Below, piece by piece: positions 33,906-43,167 of a DNA stretch of 64,000 bases. The position numbers and the translations under genes were made by a program. The stretch comes from Angelakisella massiliensis (GTDB taxonomy: Bacteria; Bacillota; Clostridia; Oscillospirales; Ruminococcaceae): assembly GCF_900104675.1 (NCBI RefSeq), contig NZ_LT629944.1, positions 828,199 through 892,198 of the forward strand. Reading direction: 5' to 3'. The notes beneath the pieces were generated by a model that was not told the DNA's origin, did not search any database, and was given only the letters and a program-made list of their open reading frames with translations. Position 1 is the stretch's first letter, and every line of letters starts with the position of its first letter.

Positions 33906-33948
33906 AAATCCCCGGGCGGAAACTATGGCGGCTTCCGTCCGGAGATTT
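33906..33948. terminator. Terminator-like hairpin, right copy flanking the structured repeat array
   Basis: Near copy of 33361-33403, starting with the same AAATCCCCGGGCGGAAAC and ending GGAGATTT with T-rich sequence after it. Possible terminator for ychF or for the kinase; the duplication around the repeat is described under findings. Confidence 0.6.
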
Positions 33949-33997
33949 TTACCAAGCGCTGTTTTATTGTGTAAGGAATTAGCCCCAAAACCCTTCC

Positions 33998-35095
33998 TCA
34001 GACATTGAAGCGGAACAGGACGATGTCGCCGTCCTTCATCACATACTCCTTGCCCTCGCTGCGTACCAGGCCCTTTTCCTTGGCGGCGACCATGGAACCG
34101 CAGGCCATCAGATCGTCAAAGGCCACCACCTCAGCACGGATGAAGCCCCGCTCAAAGTCGCTGTGAATCTTTCCGGCGGCCTGGGGAGCCTTGGTACCCT
34201 TGACAATGGTCCAGGCCCTTACCTCCGGTTTGCCGGCGGTGAGGTAGGAAATCAGTCCCAGCAAAGCGTAGCTTGCCTTGATCAGACGGTCCAGGCCGGA
34301 TTCCCGCAGGCCCAATTCCTCCAGGAACATCATCTTGTCCTCGGGGGACAGCTCGGCGATCTCCTCCTCCATCCGTCCGCAGATGGGGATGACCTCCGCC
34401 CCTTCCCCCTGGGCGATCTTCAGCACTTCCTGGTAATGAGGATTTTTCTCCACATCACCGGCGAAGTCCGCCTCGCTCATGTTGGCGGCATAAATCACCG
34501 GCTTGCCGGACAGAAGGGGCACTGTGGCGATCAGCTCCCGCTCCTCCTCAGAGCACGGAAAACTGCGGGCGGAACGGCCCTGCTCCAGATGCTCCTTGAG
34601 GGCGGTGAAGAGCTTTGCCTCCTCCAGCGGCTTCTTGTCCCCCGCCTTGGAGGCCTTGAGGCAGCGGTCGATACGCCGCTCCACCAGATCCAGGTCGGAC
34701 AGGATCAGTTCCAGCTCAATGGTCTCAATATCCCGCTTGGGGCCGATCTCCCCTTCCACATGGACGATGTCCGGATCCTCAAAGCAGCGCACCACATGAA
34801 CGATGGCGTCCACCTCCCGGATGTGGGAAAGGAACTTGTTGCCCAGGCCCTCTCCCTTGGAAGCGCCCTTCACCAAACCGGCGATATCCACAAACTCCAC
34901 CACCGCGGGGGTGACCTTATCAGGGTTGTACATCTCTTTCAGGCGGTCCAGCCGCTCATCCGGCACCGCAACCACGCCTACATTGGGCTCAATGGTGCAG
35001 AAGGGATAGTTTGCCGACTGAGCGCCGCCGCCTACAATGGCGTTAAACAGGGTGCTTTTGCCCACGTTGGGCAGTCCGACGATACCTAATTTCAT
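33998..35095 (-). CDS. ychF: Redox-regulated ATPase YchF (Obg-family)
   Basis: 365 residues. G1 [15 protein letters not shown], then the switch region [21 protein letters not shown], the YchF-type nucleotide specificity loop [10 protein letters not shown] in place of NKxD, and the C-terminal TGS domain ([20 protein letters not shown], then [12 protein letters not shown]). YchF binds ATP rather than GTP and associates with ribosomes and stress responses. It is a host gene; mobile element 2 is inserted just upstream of it. Confidence 0.97.
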   Translation of the reverse strand: MKLGIVGLPNVGKSTLFNAIVGGGAQSANYPFCTIEPNVGVVAVPDERLDRLKEMYNPDKVTPAVVEFVDIAGLVKGASKGEGLGNKFLSHIREVDAIVHVVRCFEDPDIVHVEGEIGPKRDIETIELELILSDLDLVERRIDRCLKASKAGDKKPLEEAKLFTALKEHLEQGRSARSFPCSEEERELIATVPLLSGKPVIYAANMSEADFAGDVEKNPHYQEVLKIAQGEGAEVIPICGRMEEEIAELSPEDKMMFLEELGLRESGLDRLIKASYALLGLISYLTAGKPEVRAWTIVKGTKAPQAAGKIHSDFERGFIRAEVVAFDDLMACGSMVAAKEKGLVRSEGKEYVMKDGDIVLFRFNV

Positions 35096-35160
35096 ATATC
35101 TCTACATCTCCTTAAAAAATGCCGTATTTACAAGGTTTTTGCGTTTTAGCGTTTTGGCGG

Positions 35161-35182
35161 CTACGCCATTTTTACGCCATTT
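35161..35182 (+). repeat. Left direct repeat of mobile element 2
   Basis: 22 bp beginning CTACGCCATTTTTACG and identical to 57776-57797. It contains ACGCCATTT twice, as integrase arm sites often do. Confidence 0.75.
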
Positions 35183-35207
35183 ACACATTAACTTGTATTG
35201 GGTTATA

Positions 35208-36389
35208 TCAACATACGCTGCTGAGCTGAAATTGCTTGACCGCCTGATCCAGCGTTTCATCTGTCACATGAACATACCGATCCATTGTGGTTTTGATGCT
35301 GGCGTGCCCCAGCAGCTTTTGCAGCACTTTCGGCTGCATTCCGCTTTCAATCGCACGGGTTGCGTAGGTATGGCGCAGCGCGTGCATACAAAAGCGGTTG
35401 ATCCCCGCTTCATCGCAAAGCTTATAGAGGTGGGTATCATAGGAACTGTTTTTCGCCGGTTCCCCTGTGCGCCAGTTGATAAAAACCAGATCATGCATCA
35501 CGAGCCGGGAAATAACGCCGGTGCGCCTGTCCATATATTCCAGCGCTTGCGCCAGCAGTGGGGATTCTTTTCTGTTGCTCCGGCTGTCCCATTCCTCTTT
35601 CAAAATATCATACGCTTTATCCGTTAAAGGAATAGTGCGATAGCTCTGCTGGGTTTTGGGTGGACCTGCGCGCCAAGCTTTCTGCCCGTGACGAAACTCT
35701 AACGTCTTGTTCACCGTAAGCGTCCGGCGCTCAAAGTCGATTGCGTCCCATGTTAAGCCGATCATTTCCCCCGTGCGCAATCCCGTTTCGAGGATGAGTG
35801 CATACTGGTTGTAATTATGGGAGCGCTGTGCTGTTTCGAGGAAGAGACGCTGCTCTTCCCGCGTCAGATAACGAATGTCGTCTGCCGCACGGACGGGTTT
35901 TGTAAACCGAACACCATCCATAGGATGTTTTACGATTAAGTCGTTCATCTTCGCAGCCTTAAACATTGTCCCCATCGTGATATAAGCCTGACGGATGGTG
36001 GAACCTGCATAATTCGCATCCATCTGGATGAACACCTTTTTGCAGTGCATCGGTTTTACATTGGCAATCCGCATTTTTCCAATTACCGGCTGGATGTTGT
36101 GAATATAGCGATCCCGATAATTTCTGAGGGTATTGGGGGCCAGATCGCCGACAATATTTTCAATCCAGAATTCAAACCATTCATCCACCGTCGTATCGGT
36201 AGCGACAAACACATCGTCATGCTTATCAGCGTATTTCGCTTCCTCGATCCAGTTTCGCGCTTCAGGCAGCGTCTGAAAATACTTCTCATGCCGCTTCCCG
36301 GTCTTATCAACAAATCGTGCGCTATACAATCCGTCCTTTCTTTGGTAGATACCCTTACCGCAGTCTTTTCCCTTGAGAGTTTTTCCCAT
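35208..36389 (-). CDS. int: Tyrosine integrase (Tn916/phage type)
   Basis: 393 residues from ATG 36389 (GGAAAGGAG 7 bp upstream). It has an N-terminal AP2-like arm-binding domain ([20 protein letters not shown]), a SAM-like core-binding domain (about 70-165), and a catalytic domain with Arg in [14 protein letters not shown], the [13 protein letters not shown] box, [17 protein letters not shown] and the Tyr nucleophile. It is the terminal gene of the element, reading toward the left end. Confidence 0.95.
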   Translation of the reverse strand: MGKTLKGKDCGKGIYQRKDGLYSARFVDKTGKRHEKYFQTLPEARNWIEEAKYADKHDDVFVATDTTVDEWFEFWIENIVGDLAPNTLRNYRDRYIHNIQPVIGKMRIANVKPMHCKKVFIQMDANYAGSTIRQAYITMGTMFKAAKMNDLIVKHPMDGVRFTKPVRAADDIRYLTREEQRLFLETAQRSHNYNQYALILETGLRTGEMIGLTWDAIDFERRTLTVNKTLEFRHGQKAWRAGPPKTQQSYRTIPLTDKAYDILKEEWDSRSNRKESPLLAQALEYMDRRTGVISRLVMHDLVFINWRTGEPAKNSSYDTHLYKLCDEAGINRFCMHALRHTYATRAIESGMQPKVLQKLLGHASIKTTMDRYVHVTDETLDQAVKQFQLSSVC

Positions 36390-36499
36390 GGACGAGCTCC
36401 TTTCCCGCAGAGAAGAAAAGAGCACACTACTACACTATATAGTATAGCGCATGGTGCTCTTTTCCTCAAGGCTTCTCCGCGAATTTTTCAAATGCTATG

Positions 36500-36706
36500 T
36501 CAGATCACGAGCGCCTGACTGATGTACTGTTCAAACTCTTTGCGCTTCACCAATTTCTTGCTGCCCACAAAAAGTACGAATGAGCAGTTTGGAGAGCGCA
36601 GCATACTGTCGATTTTATTGATTCCGATATTGCTGTACTCAGCGGCTTCCTTTGCCGTGAGTGTCATTTTCAGGTGGATCGGCACCTTGCCGATGGAATT
36701 ATCCAT
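36500..36706 (-). CDS. xis: Excisionase (Xis), Tn916 type
   Basis: 68-residue winged-helix protein. MTLTAKEAAEYSNIGINKID is followed by FVLFVGSKKLVKRKEFEQYI, the standard pattern of Tn916-like excisionases that bend att DNA and steer the integrase toward excision. GAAAGGGG precedes ATG 36706. It lies just upstream of int on the same strand. Confidence 0.9.
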   Translation of the reverse strand: MDNSIGKVPIHLKMTLTAKEAAEYSNIGINKIDSMLRSPNCSFVLFVGSKKLVKRKEFEQYISQALVI

Positions 36707-36737
36707 GTGATTGCCCCTTTCGTAGAATAATAGTTCG

Positions 36738-37601
36738 TTAATTTGTCTGATTTAGAATTTTCGCCGCCCGCTTCACATTTTCCACAGCGTTGCCCTTTCG
36801 GAAATTCTCACCGTTAAACTGGATGGGGATGCAGACCTCCAAAACCCTGTCATAGATACGGCGCTCGTCCAGATCGGCGGCCTTCTGCATCACGGAGAGT
36901 GGGATGTTGGTGGTGACGATCATCGGCTTGCCGGTAAGCAGCCGTTTGTTGACCACATCAAACACGCGCTCCTTGCCGAAGCTGGTATTCCGTTCCGCGC
37001 CCAGGTCATCCAAAATCAGTAGCTCCGGGCGCATCAGCATTTTCATGTAGGCATCCCGGTCAGCGCCGAAATTGCCCTGCATCCGGTTCACCACATCGGA
37101 CAATCCGACAAACAGGACGGAAACCATTTGCTCAAGTAAGGCGTTGGCAATACAGCCCGCCGCATAGGATTTTCCGGTCCCCACATTTCCGAACAGGAGC
37201 AGTCCGATTCCGTCTCGGCGAAAAGCATCCCAATTTTCGGAATAGGCTTTCGCCTTGACAAGCTGCGGCGTCATAACATCGGCATTTTCAAACCGCCATC
37301 CGGCGGCGGGAATATCCCGAAACGCTTCGGAACGAAGCATGGCAATCCGATTCAGCCATTCCAGCTTTCGTTGTTCCGCTTCACGCTGTGCTTGTTCCTC
37401 AGACGCGCATTTACAGGCAATCGGGTGTTTGTCCAACCCGCTTTTGCGGTACTGTTCGGGGAAATAGGCTTCCTTGGGCGTGTGGCACTTGCCGCAGTAT
37501 TTCAGCCCGTCATCCGGGTTGATATAATCCTCCGGGGCGGTGTTCAGGGTCTCTGCTGCCTCAACGATTGCAGCCATAATCGGATTCACATTCACAGACA
37601 T
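36738..37601 (-). CDS. DnaC/IstB-like ATPase, helicase loader
   Basis: 287 residues. The N-terminal zinc-finger part (GLKYCGKCHTPKEAYF ... HPIACKCA) is followed by the AAA+ core: Walker A LFGNVGTGKSYAAGCIANAL (near 142), Walker B LLILDDLGAE (near 195) and sensor-1 PMIVTTNIPL. Typical helicase loader of integrative elements that replicate after excision. Its start overlaps the RepA stop by 10 bp; GTG 37595, better spaced from AAGGAG, is an alternative start. Confidence 0.9.
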   Translation of the reverse strand: MSVNVNPIMAAIVEAAETLNTAPEDYINPDDGLKYCGKCHTPKEAYFPEQYRKSGLDKHPIACKCASEEQAQREAEQRKLEWLNRIAMLRSEAFRDIPAAGWRFENADVMTPQLVKAKAYSENWDAFRRDGIGLLLFGNVGTGKSYAAGCIANALLEQMVSVLFVGLSDVVNRMQGNFGADRDAYMKMLMRPELLILDDLGAERNTSFGKERVFDVVNKRLLTGKPMIVTTNIPLSVMQKAADLDERRIYDRVLEVCIPIQFNGENFRKGNAVENVKRAAKILNQTN

Positions 37602-38309
37602 TCTCCTTCCTCATAGGTCTCTGTGTAGTCGTAATTCTTACCGGGTTTTGATTTGCTGTCCTCGTCCAGCCACTTGCGAATGGTGGCATAATGGTTGGCG
37701 TAGTGCTTTCCGCTGGAGGCCATATAGGCCGACAGCCGGTTGATGTAATCCTCGTATTGGCCGGGATATGTCGATTGCAGATCGGCCAATTCACTGTCCA
37801 AAAGAAAAACATTTCGATACTGTCCAAAACAGCGGCGGGCATTCTCTCTCCTGTTATTCTGACTGGAATCTGTTTTCTTCTTCTCTTTCTTACTTGTGGG
37901 CAAATTTTGCCCCATGCAAGGGGAAGATTCCTGCCCTTCCAGCAGGCAGATGTTACCTTCTGGATGGAAAGAAAGCTGCACCTTATCAGGCAGTTGCAGG
38001 AAAATACGGTTTGCCCGGTTCCAACCTTGCCGGACGCGGGTGATGAGGCCCGCGCTTTCCAATTCGGCCAGCGCGGCCTTGACCGTCCGCTCGCTCCGGT
38101 TCATGTCGTTCGCCATCTGCCGGATGGTGTAGATCACATAGACATCCCCATCCTCCGACACCCAGCCGGATTTCTGGGAGAGCTGTGTGCGTCCCAGCAG
38201 CAGGGCATAGAGCAGTTTGGCATTGATCGAGTATTCTCCCCGAAGGATAAACCGAGGCAGCGGTACGAAAGGCGGCAGCGGGGTGTCGGTTTTGTAGTAG
38301 ATGGTACAT
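37592..38309 (-). pseudogene. Replication initiator (RepA-like) with a likely frameshift near the start
   Basis: The frame from about 38303 to 37592 reads YYKTDTPLPPFVPLPRFILR..., a RepA-type start, followed by a winged helix (IYTIRQMANDMNRSERTVKA) and a C-terminal helical domain that ends GECL. The only ATG with a ribosome site (38309, after AGGAAG) is one base out of register: ATGTACCATC would read MYIYYKTD if one C were absent. Either a 1-bp insertion broke the gene, or translation starts at the internal GTG (38161), giving 189 residues without the first half of the DNA-binding region. Confidence 0.65.
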
Positions 38310-38335
38310 CACTTCCTTTCTCCGGAACAAGGCGA

Positions 38336-38512
38336 TTAAGGCGGACGGTGGGATCGTTTGGAGTGGTAATGCGGGCAGACGATCACCACAGTGCGGAAGC
38401 TCTGCTTGCAGTTGTGAACGCACCTGCGGCAAAGGGCGTTATAGGCGATGCGCCCCCGGTCATTCAGGAAGAACGCCCATTCTTCTTTTCTCTTTTTACT
38501 CATACGCGGCAT
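38336..38512 (-). CDS. Small cysteine-rich protein next to mobC
   Basis: 58 residues from ATG 38512, AGGAGG 5 bp upstream. MPRMSKKRKEEWAFFLNDRG is followed by YNALCRRCVHNCKQSFR and VCPHYHSKR: four Cys/His-rich spots that could bind one zinc. Basic at both ends. It lies 15 bp after the mobC stop on the same strand. Short proteins of this kind occur beside mobC and repA in Clostridia elements; the function is not known. Confidence 0.65.
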   Translation of the reverse strand: MPRMSKKRKEEWAFFLNDRGRIAYNALCRRCVHNCKQSFRTVVIVCPHYHSKRSHRPP

Positions 38513-38527
38513 AGCGGCCTCCTGTGG

Positions 38528-38857
38528 TTATAATTCCTTTCGCTGGGTCTCTTTGAGCAGCGACCAAATTTCGGCTTGCCGTTCTTTCAGCTCCGCAACA
38601 TCCTCAGCGTAAAGATTCCCGGTGCTGTTGATCCGGCGGCAAATCTGGTTGATATTGCTGGCAGCCCGGCTGACGGCTGCGGCCAGCTTTTTCTGCTGGG
38701 TGTAGTCCACTTTGATGATGTAACCGTCAATCGCCATCTTGCGGAGATATGCACCCATGTTCCTGGTGCCGAGCTGCGCCATCTTGTTTTGGATGAGCCG
38801 CCGCTCCTGCTCGGTGACGCAGAACTCGATGCGGATCGGTCTTGTGCGTTCAGCCAT
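38528..38857 (-). CDS. mobC: MobC relaxosome accessory protein
   Basis: 109 residues: IRIEFCVTEQERRLIQNKMA (ribbon-helix-helix), then LRKMAIDGYIIKVDYTQQKK, and the family signature AVSRAASNINQICRRINSTG. MobC binds oriT DNA and helps the relaxase open it. The expected mobA relaxase is not present anywhere in this element, so mobilization would require a relaxase in trans or the gene was lost. Confidence 0.9.
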   Translation of the reverse strand: MAERTRPIRIEFCVTEQERRLIQNKMAQLGTRNMGAYLRKMAIDGYIIKVDYTQQKKLAAAVSRAASNINQICRRINSTGNLYAEDVAELKERQAEIWSLLKETQRKEL

Positions 38858-38878
38858 TGGATATTCGCCTCCTCAAAC

Positions 38879-39158
38879 TACAACGGACAATTTTTTGCGG
38901 ATTGGGGGGACACTCGAAAAAATATCCCCTTTCATATTTCAACGGACAGTTTCGAGCAAAAACTTGGTACCTGCTCAGAAAAAATTTCTCTCTCACTTTA
39001 CAACGGACATTTTATTCGCAGATTAGCGGGTAAGGCGGGAATAAAATTTCCAAGCCGGAAAGTGCCTCCCAATTTACAACGGACACTTTTTAGGCTAAAC
39101 GCAGGTATGGCAGCAAAATATTTTTGAACCGAATTCCCCTCCTACTTTACAACGGACA
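38879..39158 (+). repeat. Iteron-like array of five TACAACGGACA repeats
   Basis: TACAACGGACA (one copy TTCAACGGACA) begins at 38879, 38938, 38999, 39075 and 39148, all in the same direction and each followed by an A/T run. Intervals are 59, 61, 76 and 73 bp. The array lies between mobC and a hairpin-rich oriT-like block, upstream of the RepA gene, and may bind RepA or MobC. Confidence 0.75.
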
Positions 39159-39277
39159 TTTTCTCCGAGAAAAACAGGGGTCTGCCTGAAAAAAGTGAAA
39201 ATAAAATGCTCCCGGCTTTGGAAAAAGCGGAAGCATCATGTTCTGCGGATATGAGATTTGAGAGAACAGCAAGCACA

Positions 39278-39359
39278 GCCGCTGTCCGTACACAGCGGCG
39301 AAATGAGCGTTCCGGCCTGTCGGCCAGTCTGCTCATTAGTTCTTGTTGGGAGCACCCAA
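39278..39359. promoter_or_regulatory. Candidate oriT of mobile element 2
   Basis: Dense hairpins: GCCGCTGT/ACAGCGGC (39278-39299), AATGAGC...GCTCATT enclosing GGCC/GGCC, and TTGGG, AGCA, CCCAA (39346-39359) followed by ACCCCTAC. A hairpin followed by a C-rich nick-like region next to mobC is the usual oriT layout. I see no gene in 39159-39498. Confidence 0.45.
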
Positions 39360-39498
39360 ACCCCTACTAATTCGCAAGAAAAATTGACTTGCATCATAAT
39401 ATCAACTCTGATTTTATCTCCATGTTGTCAATGCAGATGTTGACTATCATCGTGATTTTAGATATACTATTATCAGATTGTTGCTGCGAGGTGAGCGG

Positions 39499-40092
39499 AT
39501 GGACTATATGACAGAACTTGCTGCGATTGCAAATAAAAACGGCGGCATTATCGAAACGAAAACAGCGGCGCAGCATGGCATTTCCAAAGCAATGCTCTAT
39601 AAGCTGTGCAAGGCGGAAAAGATTCACCGTATAGTCAAGGGGCAGTATGTGCTCCCGGAAGATATGCAGGACGAGTTGCTGTCCATTAGCCGCCGGTCTG
39701 GAAAGATTATTTTTTCCCATGAAACGGCGCTGTTCCTTCACGGGATTTCCGACCGGACACCCTTTGAGCACACCGTAACCGCGCCCTCCGGCTGCATCCC
39801 GTCTGCGGCCATCAAAGCGGAGTGCAAGGTGTACTACATCAAACCGAAGCTGTTCGAGCTGGGCAAAACAATGCTGCAAACCCCCGCCGGGAATCCTGTT
39901 CCCTGCTACGATTTGGAGCGCACCATCTGTGATGTGATCCGCAGCCGCAACAAGATCGGGACAGAGACATTTTTATCGGCGCTGAAACAATACGCTGTCA
40001 GCCCAAAGAAGGATTTGAACCGGCTGGATGAGTACGCCCGTCAGATGCGGGTATCGGGCGTACTGCGCCAATATTTGGAGGTGCTACTGTGA
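39499..40092 (+). CDS. abiEi: AbiEi-type antitoxin (type IV toxin-antitoxin)
   Basis: 197 residues from ATG 39499 (GAGGTGA upstream). The N-terminal winged HTH (TKTAAQHGISKAMLYKLCKA, then IHRIVKGQYVLPED) is followed by the AbiEi domain with SHETALFLHGISDRTPFEHT and the DLERTICDVIRSR block. It represses its own operon and counteracts AbiEii. It overlaps the toxin gene by 4 bp (GTGA). Confidence 0.92.
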   Translation: MDYMTELAAIANKNGGIIETKTAAQHGISKAMLYKLCKAEKIHRIVKGQYVLPEDMQDELLSISRRSGKIIFSHETALFLHGISDRTPFEHTVTAPSGCIPSAAIKAECKVYYIKPKLFELGKTMLQTPAGNPVPCYDLERTICDVIRSRNKIGTETFLSALKQYAVSPKKDLNRLDEYARQMRVSGVLRQYLEVLL

Positions 40093-40913
40093 GCAATGCC
40101 ATGAGCCTGAAAGCGAAAATCCGCAACATCGCCAAGCAAAAAAATATCCCGGCGCAGGTCATTTTGCAGAACTATATGTTCGAGCGGCTTCTTGTCCGCC
40201 TTGCGGCCTCCACATATAAAGACAAGTTTGTGCTGAAAGGCGGAATGCTGGTAGCGGCCATCGTAGGGCTGGACAACCGGGCGACGATGGATTTAGACAC
40301 CACGCTGAAAAACCTGCCCCTGACCCCGGAGACCATCCGCAGCGCACTGGAACAGGTGGCCGCCGTGCCCTTTGATGACGGCGTGACCTTTGAGGTGGGG
40401 AAAATCTCGCCCATCCGAGAGGATGATATTTACGGCGGCTACCGTGTAATGCTGAACGCCCATTTTGACACGCTGATTACTCCGCTGAGCATCGATGTCT
40501 CCACCGGGGATGCTATCACGCCCCATGCGGTGCAGTACCAATTTTCAGAAATTTTCGATGACGAAAAAACCTACGAGCTGTGGGCATACAACATTGAAAC
40601 CGTCATGGCGGAGAAGGTGGAAACCATCCTGCGGCGGGGTGTGTTTAACACCCGTCCCAGAGATTTTTACGATGCGTACATTCTGGCAACCACACAGAAA
40701 TTTGATAAGGCTGTGTTCGCCGAAGCGTTAAGTGCCACCGCAACCCATCGCGGCACAGCTCGTCAGATTGCGGATATATCTGCCATTTTGCACAACATCG
40801 AGAGCAGCCGAGAACTCAAATCCATGTGGGAGAAGTACCGCAAGCAATTTGCCTACGCCGCCCACATTGAATACGGCCAGATCATGGATGTGCTGAAAGC
40901 ACTGGTTGCCTGA
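40089..40913 (+). CDS. abiEii: AbiEii nucleotidyltransferase toxin
   Basis: 274 residues. The nucleotidyltransferase motif is FVLKGGMLVAAIVGL followed by ATMDLDTTLKN (the GS/GG and D-x-D motifs). Further motifs are PLSIDVSTGD and AEKVETILRRGVFNTRPRDF, with the conserved YD after it. AbiEii-type toxins transfer nucleotides to tRNA or other targets and act in phage abortive infection and element stability. GTG start coupled to abiEi. A second, separate defence module in the same element. Confidence 0.93.
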   Translation: MSNAMSLKAKIRNIAKQKNIPAQVILQNYMFERLLVRLAASTYKDKFVLKGGMLVAAIVGLDNRATMDLDTTLKNLPLTPETIRSALEQVAAVPFDDGVTFEVGKISPIREDDIYGGYRVMLNAHFDTLITPLSIDVSTGDAITPHAVQYQFSEIFDDEKTYELWAYNIETVMAEKVETILRRGVFNTRPRDFYDAYILATTQKFDKAVFAEALSATATHRGTARQIADISAILHNIESSRELKSMWEKYRKQFAYAAHIEYGQIMDVLKALVA

Positions 40914-41032
40914 CAGCGGCGGCCCTAACTCGAAATCAAAGCGCCCATGCCGCTGCGCGGGTTCGATTGGACACAATTGCCTCCCGATGCGGGACAGGTC
41001 CTTTACGACAGCAATAGGAAGGAAGAACAGTT

Positions 41033-41567
41033 ATGCCGACACTTGAATGGATCGGAAAAGATAAAGTCGTCAACCACCACCAGGAGGTGCCCTTCCGGGT
41101 ATTGGAACGGCAATACAGCTTCGACGAGAACGGCCGGCACGCTGAGGATAACGGCAGCGAAAATATGATTATCCACGGCGACAACCTGGACGCGCTGAAA
41201 GCCCTGCTGCCCCGGTATGAGGGGCGGGTGAAGTGCATCCACATCGATCCCCCTTACAACACCGGCAACGAGAAATGGATATACAACGACAATGTCAACG
41301 ATCCCAAAATCAAAAAGTGGCTGGGCGAAGTGGTGGGCAAAGAGGGGGAGGATCTGACCCGCCACGACAAGTGGCTGTGTATGATGTACCCCCGATTGAA
41401 GTTGCTGCAAAAGCTGCTGGCGGCAGATGGGGCAATTTTTATCAGCATTGATGACGTGGAGTTACCCAACACCCGATTGCTGATGGATGAAATATTTGGT
41501 TCGAGCAATTTTATTACAACTATTATTTGGCATAAAAACTATGCTCCCAAATCCAGCGCAAAATATG
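41033..41567 (+). pseudogene. mod: Second type III Mod gene, cut by an ISL3 insertion
   Basis: N-terminal 178 codons of an adenine methyltransferase: SENMIIHGDNLDALKALLPR and motif IV IDPPYNTGNEKW, ending ...TIIWHKNYAPKSSAKY at the IS boundary. After the IS (from 42908) about 40 bp still resemble the continuation (KYF-VSD-EYLVPY) but only with frame changes, and the rest of the gene (motif I, target domain) is missing. It is not related closely to the Mod at 14187. The matching Res lies 13.5 kb away at 55123-57597. Confidence 0.88.
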
Positions 41568-42907
41568 GGCTCTACTCCAAAGTTAGTGGATAAAGGGATT
41601 TTGTGATATACTCTCTAGGGGGTGATACAGATGATAGCTAACTTTCCTGACATGATAGCCGGATCTCTCAACCTGAGTGAACCGTGGTATGTTGAGGGGG
41701 CGGAGTTTTCACCGGAGAAGAAAGAAGTCCACATCTATGTCAATGTCCGGGAGGGCGCAGAGTTTGCCTGTCCTTCCTGCGGAGGTGCCACTGTACGCAA
41801 TGGATATGAGCCAACAGAGCGTGTTTGGCGGCATGGGGACTGTCTGTTCTACCCGTCCTTCGTCCATTGCAAGCGGCCCCGGGTGAGGTGTCCGCATTGC
41901 GGCACAAAGCAGATAAGCGCGCCGTTTGAGCGGAAGAATAGCCGGTTTACCTTGCTATTTGAGGGGTACGCCATGCTTATCCTTGCCGATATGCCGCGGG
42001 CAAAGGCAGCGGAAATCCTCCGCTGCAACGAAAAGTCCCTGTCCGCCATCCTCTCCTACTGGGTGAACGAGGCCGTGAGCCGTCAGGACTTGAAGGGGTT
42101 AGTGAGGCTCGCCGTTGACGAAACCTCCCGGCTCCGGGGACACGACTATGTTACTGTCTTTGTTGACGCAGACCGGCGGCGTGTCATTGATGTGGAACAA
42201 GGCAGAGAGAAAAGCGTTATCTCCACCTTTGCCGAGAAACTAGAGAAACACGGCGGTTCCAAAGAGGCTGTCTGTGCTGTTACGAGTGATATGTCCAAGT
42301 CCTATCTGCCTGGCATCGCTGAGAACTTCCCAAATGCCCTGAGCGTGATTGACAAGTTCCATGTCAAGCAGATACTCACCAACGCCCTCGATATGGTACG
42401 CAAGGAGGAGCAGAAGTCATCCGAAGCCAAGCAGGCCCTCTTTCAGGGCCGCAGGCTGTTCATGATACCCAGAGGACGAATGTCAGAACAGCAGGTCGCC
42501 AAGCTGGACTCCCTCTCCAAGCGGTATCCTAAGACCGGTAAGGCATACAGCATTGTTGCTGCCCTGGATGACTTCTACGCTTGCTATACGGTGGAGGAAG
42601 CAAGGAACGCCTTTGACTCTCTCTATTCCTGGATGCGGATGCGCCGTTGCCGGTTGCAGCCAATGAAAGACGCTGCCACCACACTACGCAACCACAAGGA
42701 GAAGATACTGGCCTACTTCTACCACCGCATTACCAACGCTGTCTGTGAGGGTATTAACTCCATGATACAGGCAGCCAAACGGAAAGCCCGTGGCTTTAAT
42801 ACCTATGAGGGCTTTGCCTCGATGATTTACCTCGTTGCTGGTAAACTCCAACTCGCTGTCCCTAACCCTTTCTAAATACTCCTATCCACTAAAACGGGAG
42901 TAGAACC
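41568..42907 (+). mobile_element. ISL3-family insertion sequence (1.34 kb)
   Basis: Imperfect terminal inverted repeats, GGCTCTACTCC...TTAGTGGATA at the left (41568) and the complement of GGTTCTACTCC...TTAGTGGATA at the right (ending 42907), about 20 of 25 matching. AAAATAT flanks both sides (41560-41566 and 42908-42914), consistent with an ~8-bp target duplication with one mismatch. It contains one transposase gene. Confidence 0.9.
41622..42875 (+). CDS. ISL3-family transposase
   Basis: 417 residues. The N-terminal zinc-binding part has CPSCGG and CPHCGTKQ. An HTH follows around RAKAAEILRCNEKSLSAILS. The DDE domain shows LVRLAVDETSRLRGHDYVTV (first Asp), VTSDMSKSYLPGI (second Asp) and NAVCEGINSMIQAAKRKARG (Glu). 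The frame is complete, so the IS could still be active. Start near 41622; ATG 41631 (IANFPD after MQ) is also possible. Confidence 0.92.
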   Translation: MIQMIANFPDMIAGSLNLSEPWYVEGAEFSPEKKEVHIYVNVREGAEFACPSCGGATVRNGYEPTERVWRHGDCLFYPSFVHCKRPRVRCPHCGTKQISAPFERKNSRFTLLFEGYAMLILADMPRAKAAEILRCNEKSLSAILSYWVNEAVSRQDLKGLVRLAVDETSRLRGHDYVTVFVDADRRRVIDVEQGREKSVISTFAEKLEKHGGSKEAVCAVTSDMSKSYLPGIAENFPNALSVIDKFHVKQILTNALDMVRKEEQKSSEAKQALFQGRRLFMIPRGRMSEQQVAKLDSLSKRYPKTGKAYSIVAALDDFYACYTVEEARNAFDSLYSWMRMRRCRLQPMKDAATTLRNHKEKILAYFYHRITNAVCEGINSMIQAAKRKARGFNTYEGFASMIYLVAGKLQLAVPNPF

Positions 42908-43167
42908 AAAATATTTCTGTATCTGACAGAATATCTTGTACCATATATCCATATATCCATGTAAACAAGTAATTCCGGTGGAAGTTACAACTGCTTCATC
43001 GTTTTATAACACTAACTTGTGATCTCTCCGTAAGTGGAGTTTGATGAATATAATATCACCCTCTTCCTAATGGGCGTTAACAATATACAGCCTATATCTC
43101 CTATAATGGTGAATATAAGAGAGTGTGTGATGAGACCATGCGTATTGCATAAAGTGAAGGGGAATCT
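42908..43167. other. Junction between the IS and the envelope operon
   Basis: The first ~40 bp are a decayed piece of the mod gene. The remaining ~220 bp are AT-rich with no gene that I recognise; they should hold the promoter of the LuxR-type gene that starts at 43168. TATAATGGTG near 43100 could be a -10. Confidence 0.5.

Noticed and set aside
33467-34008. Open frames over the tandem repeats coding a repeating ~50-residue peptide
   Set aside because: The frame exists only because 149 bp is not a multiple of three and the hairpins happen to lack stops. The copy at 62450-62652 does not keep the frame, and paired stem changes ignore codons.
35161-35182. tRNA-type attachment site for element 2
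   Set aside because: Neither copy of the 22-bp repeat lies in or beside a tRNA gene; the only tRNA seen is at 3835-3910.
38879-39158. CRISPR array
   Set aside because: Repeats are only 11 bp, spacings vary from 59 to 76 bp and no cas genes are nearby; iteron-like repeats fit better.
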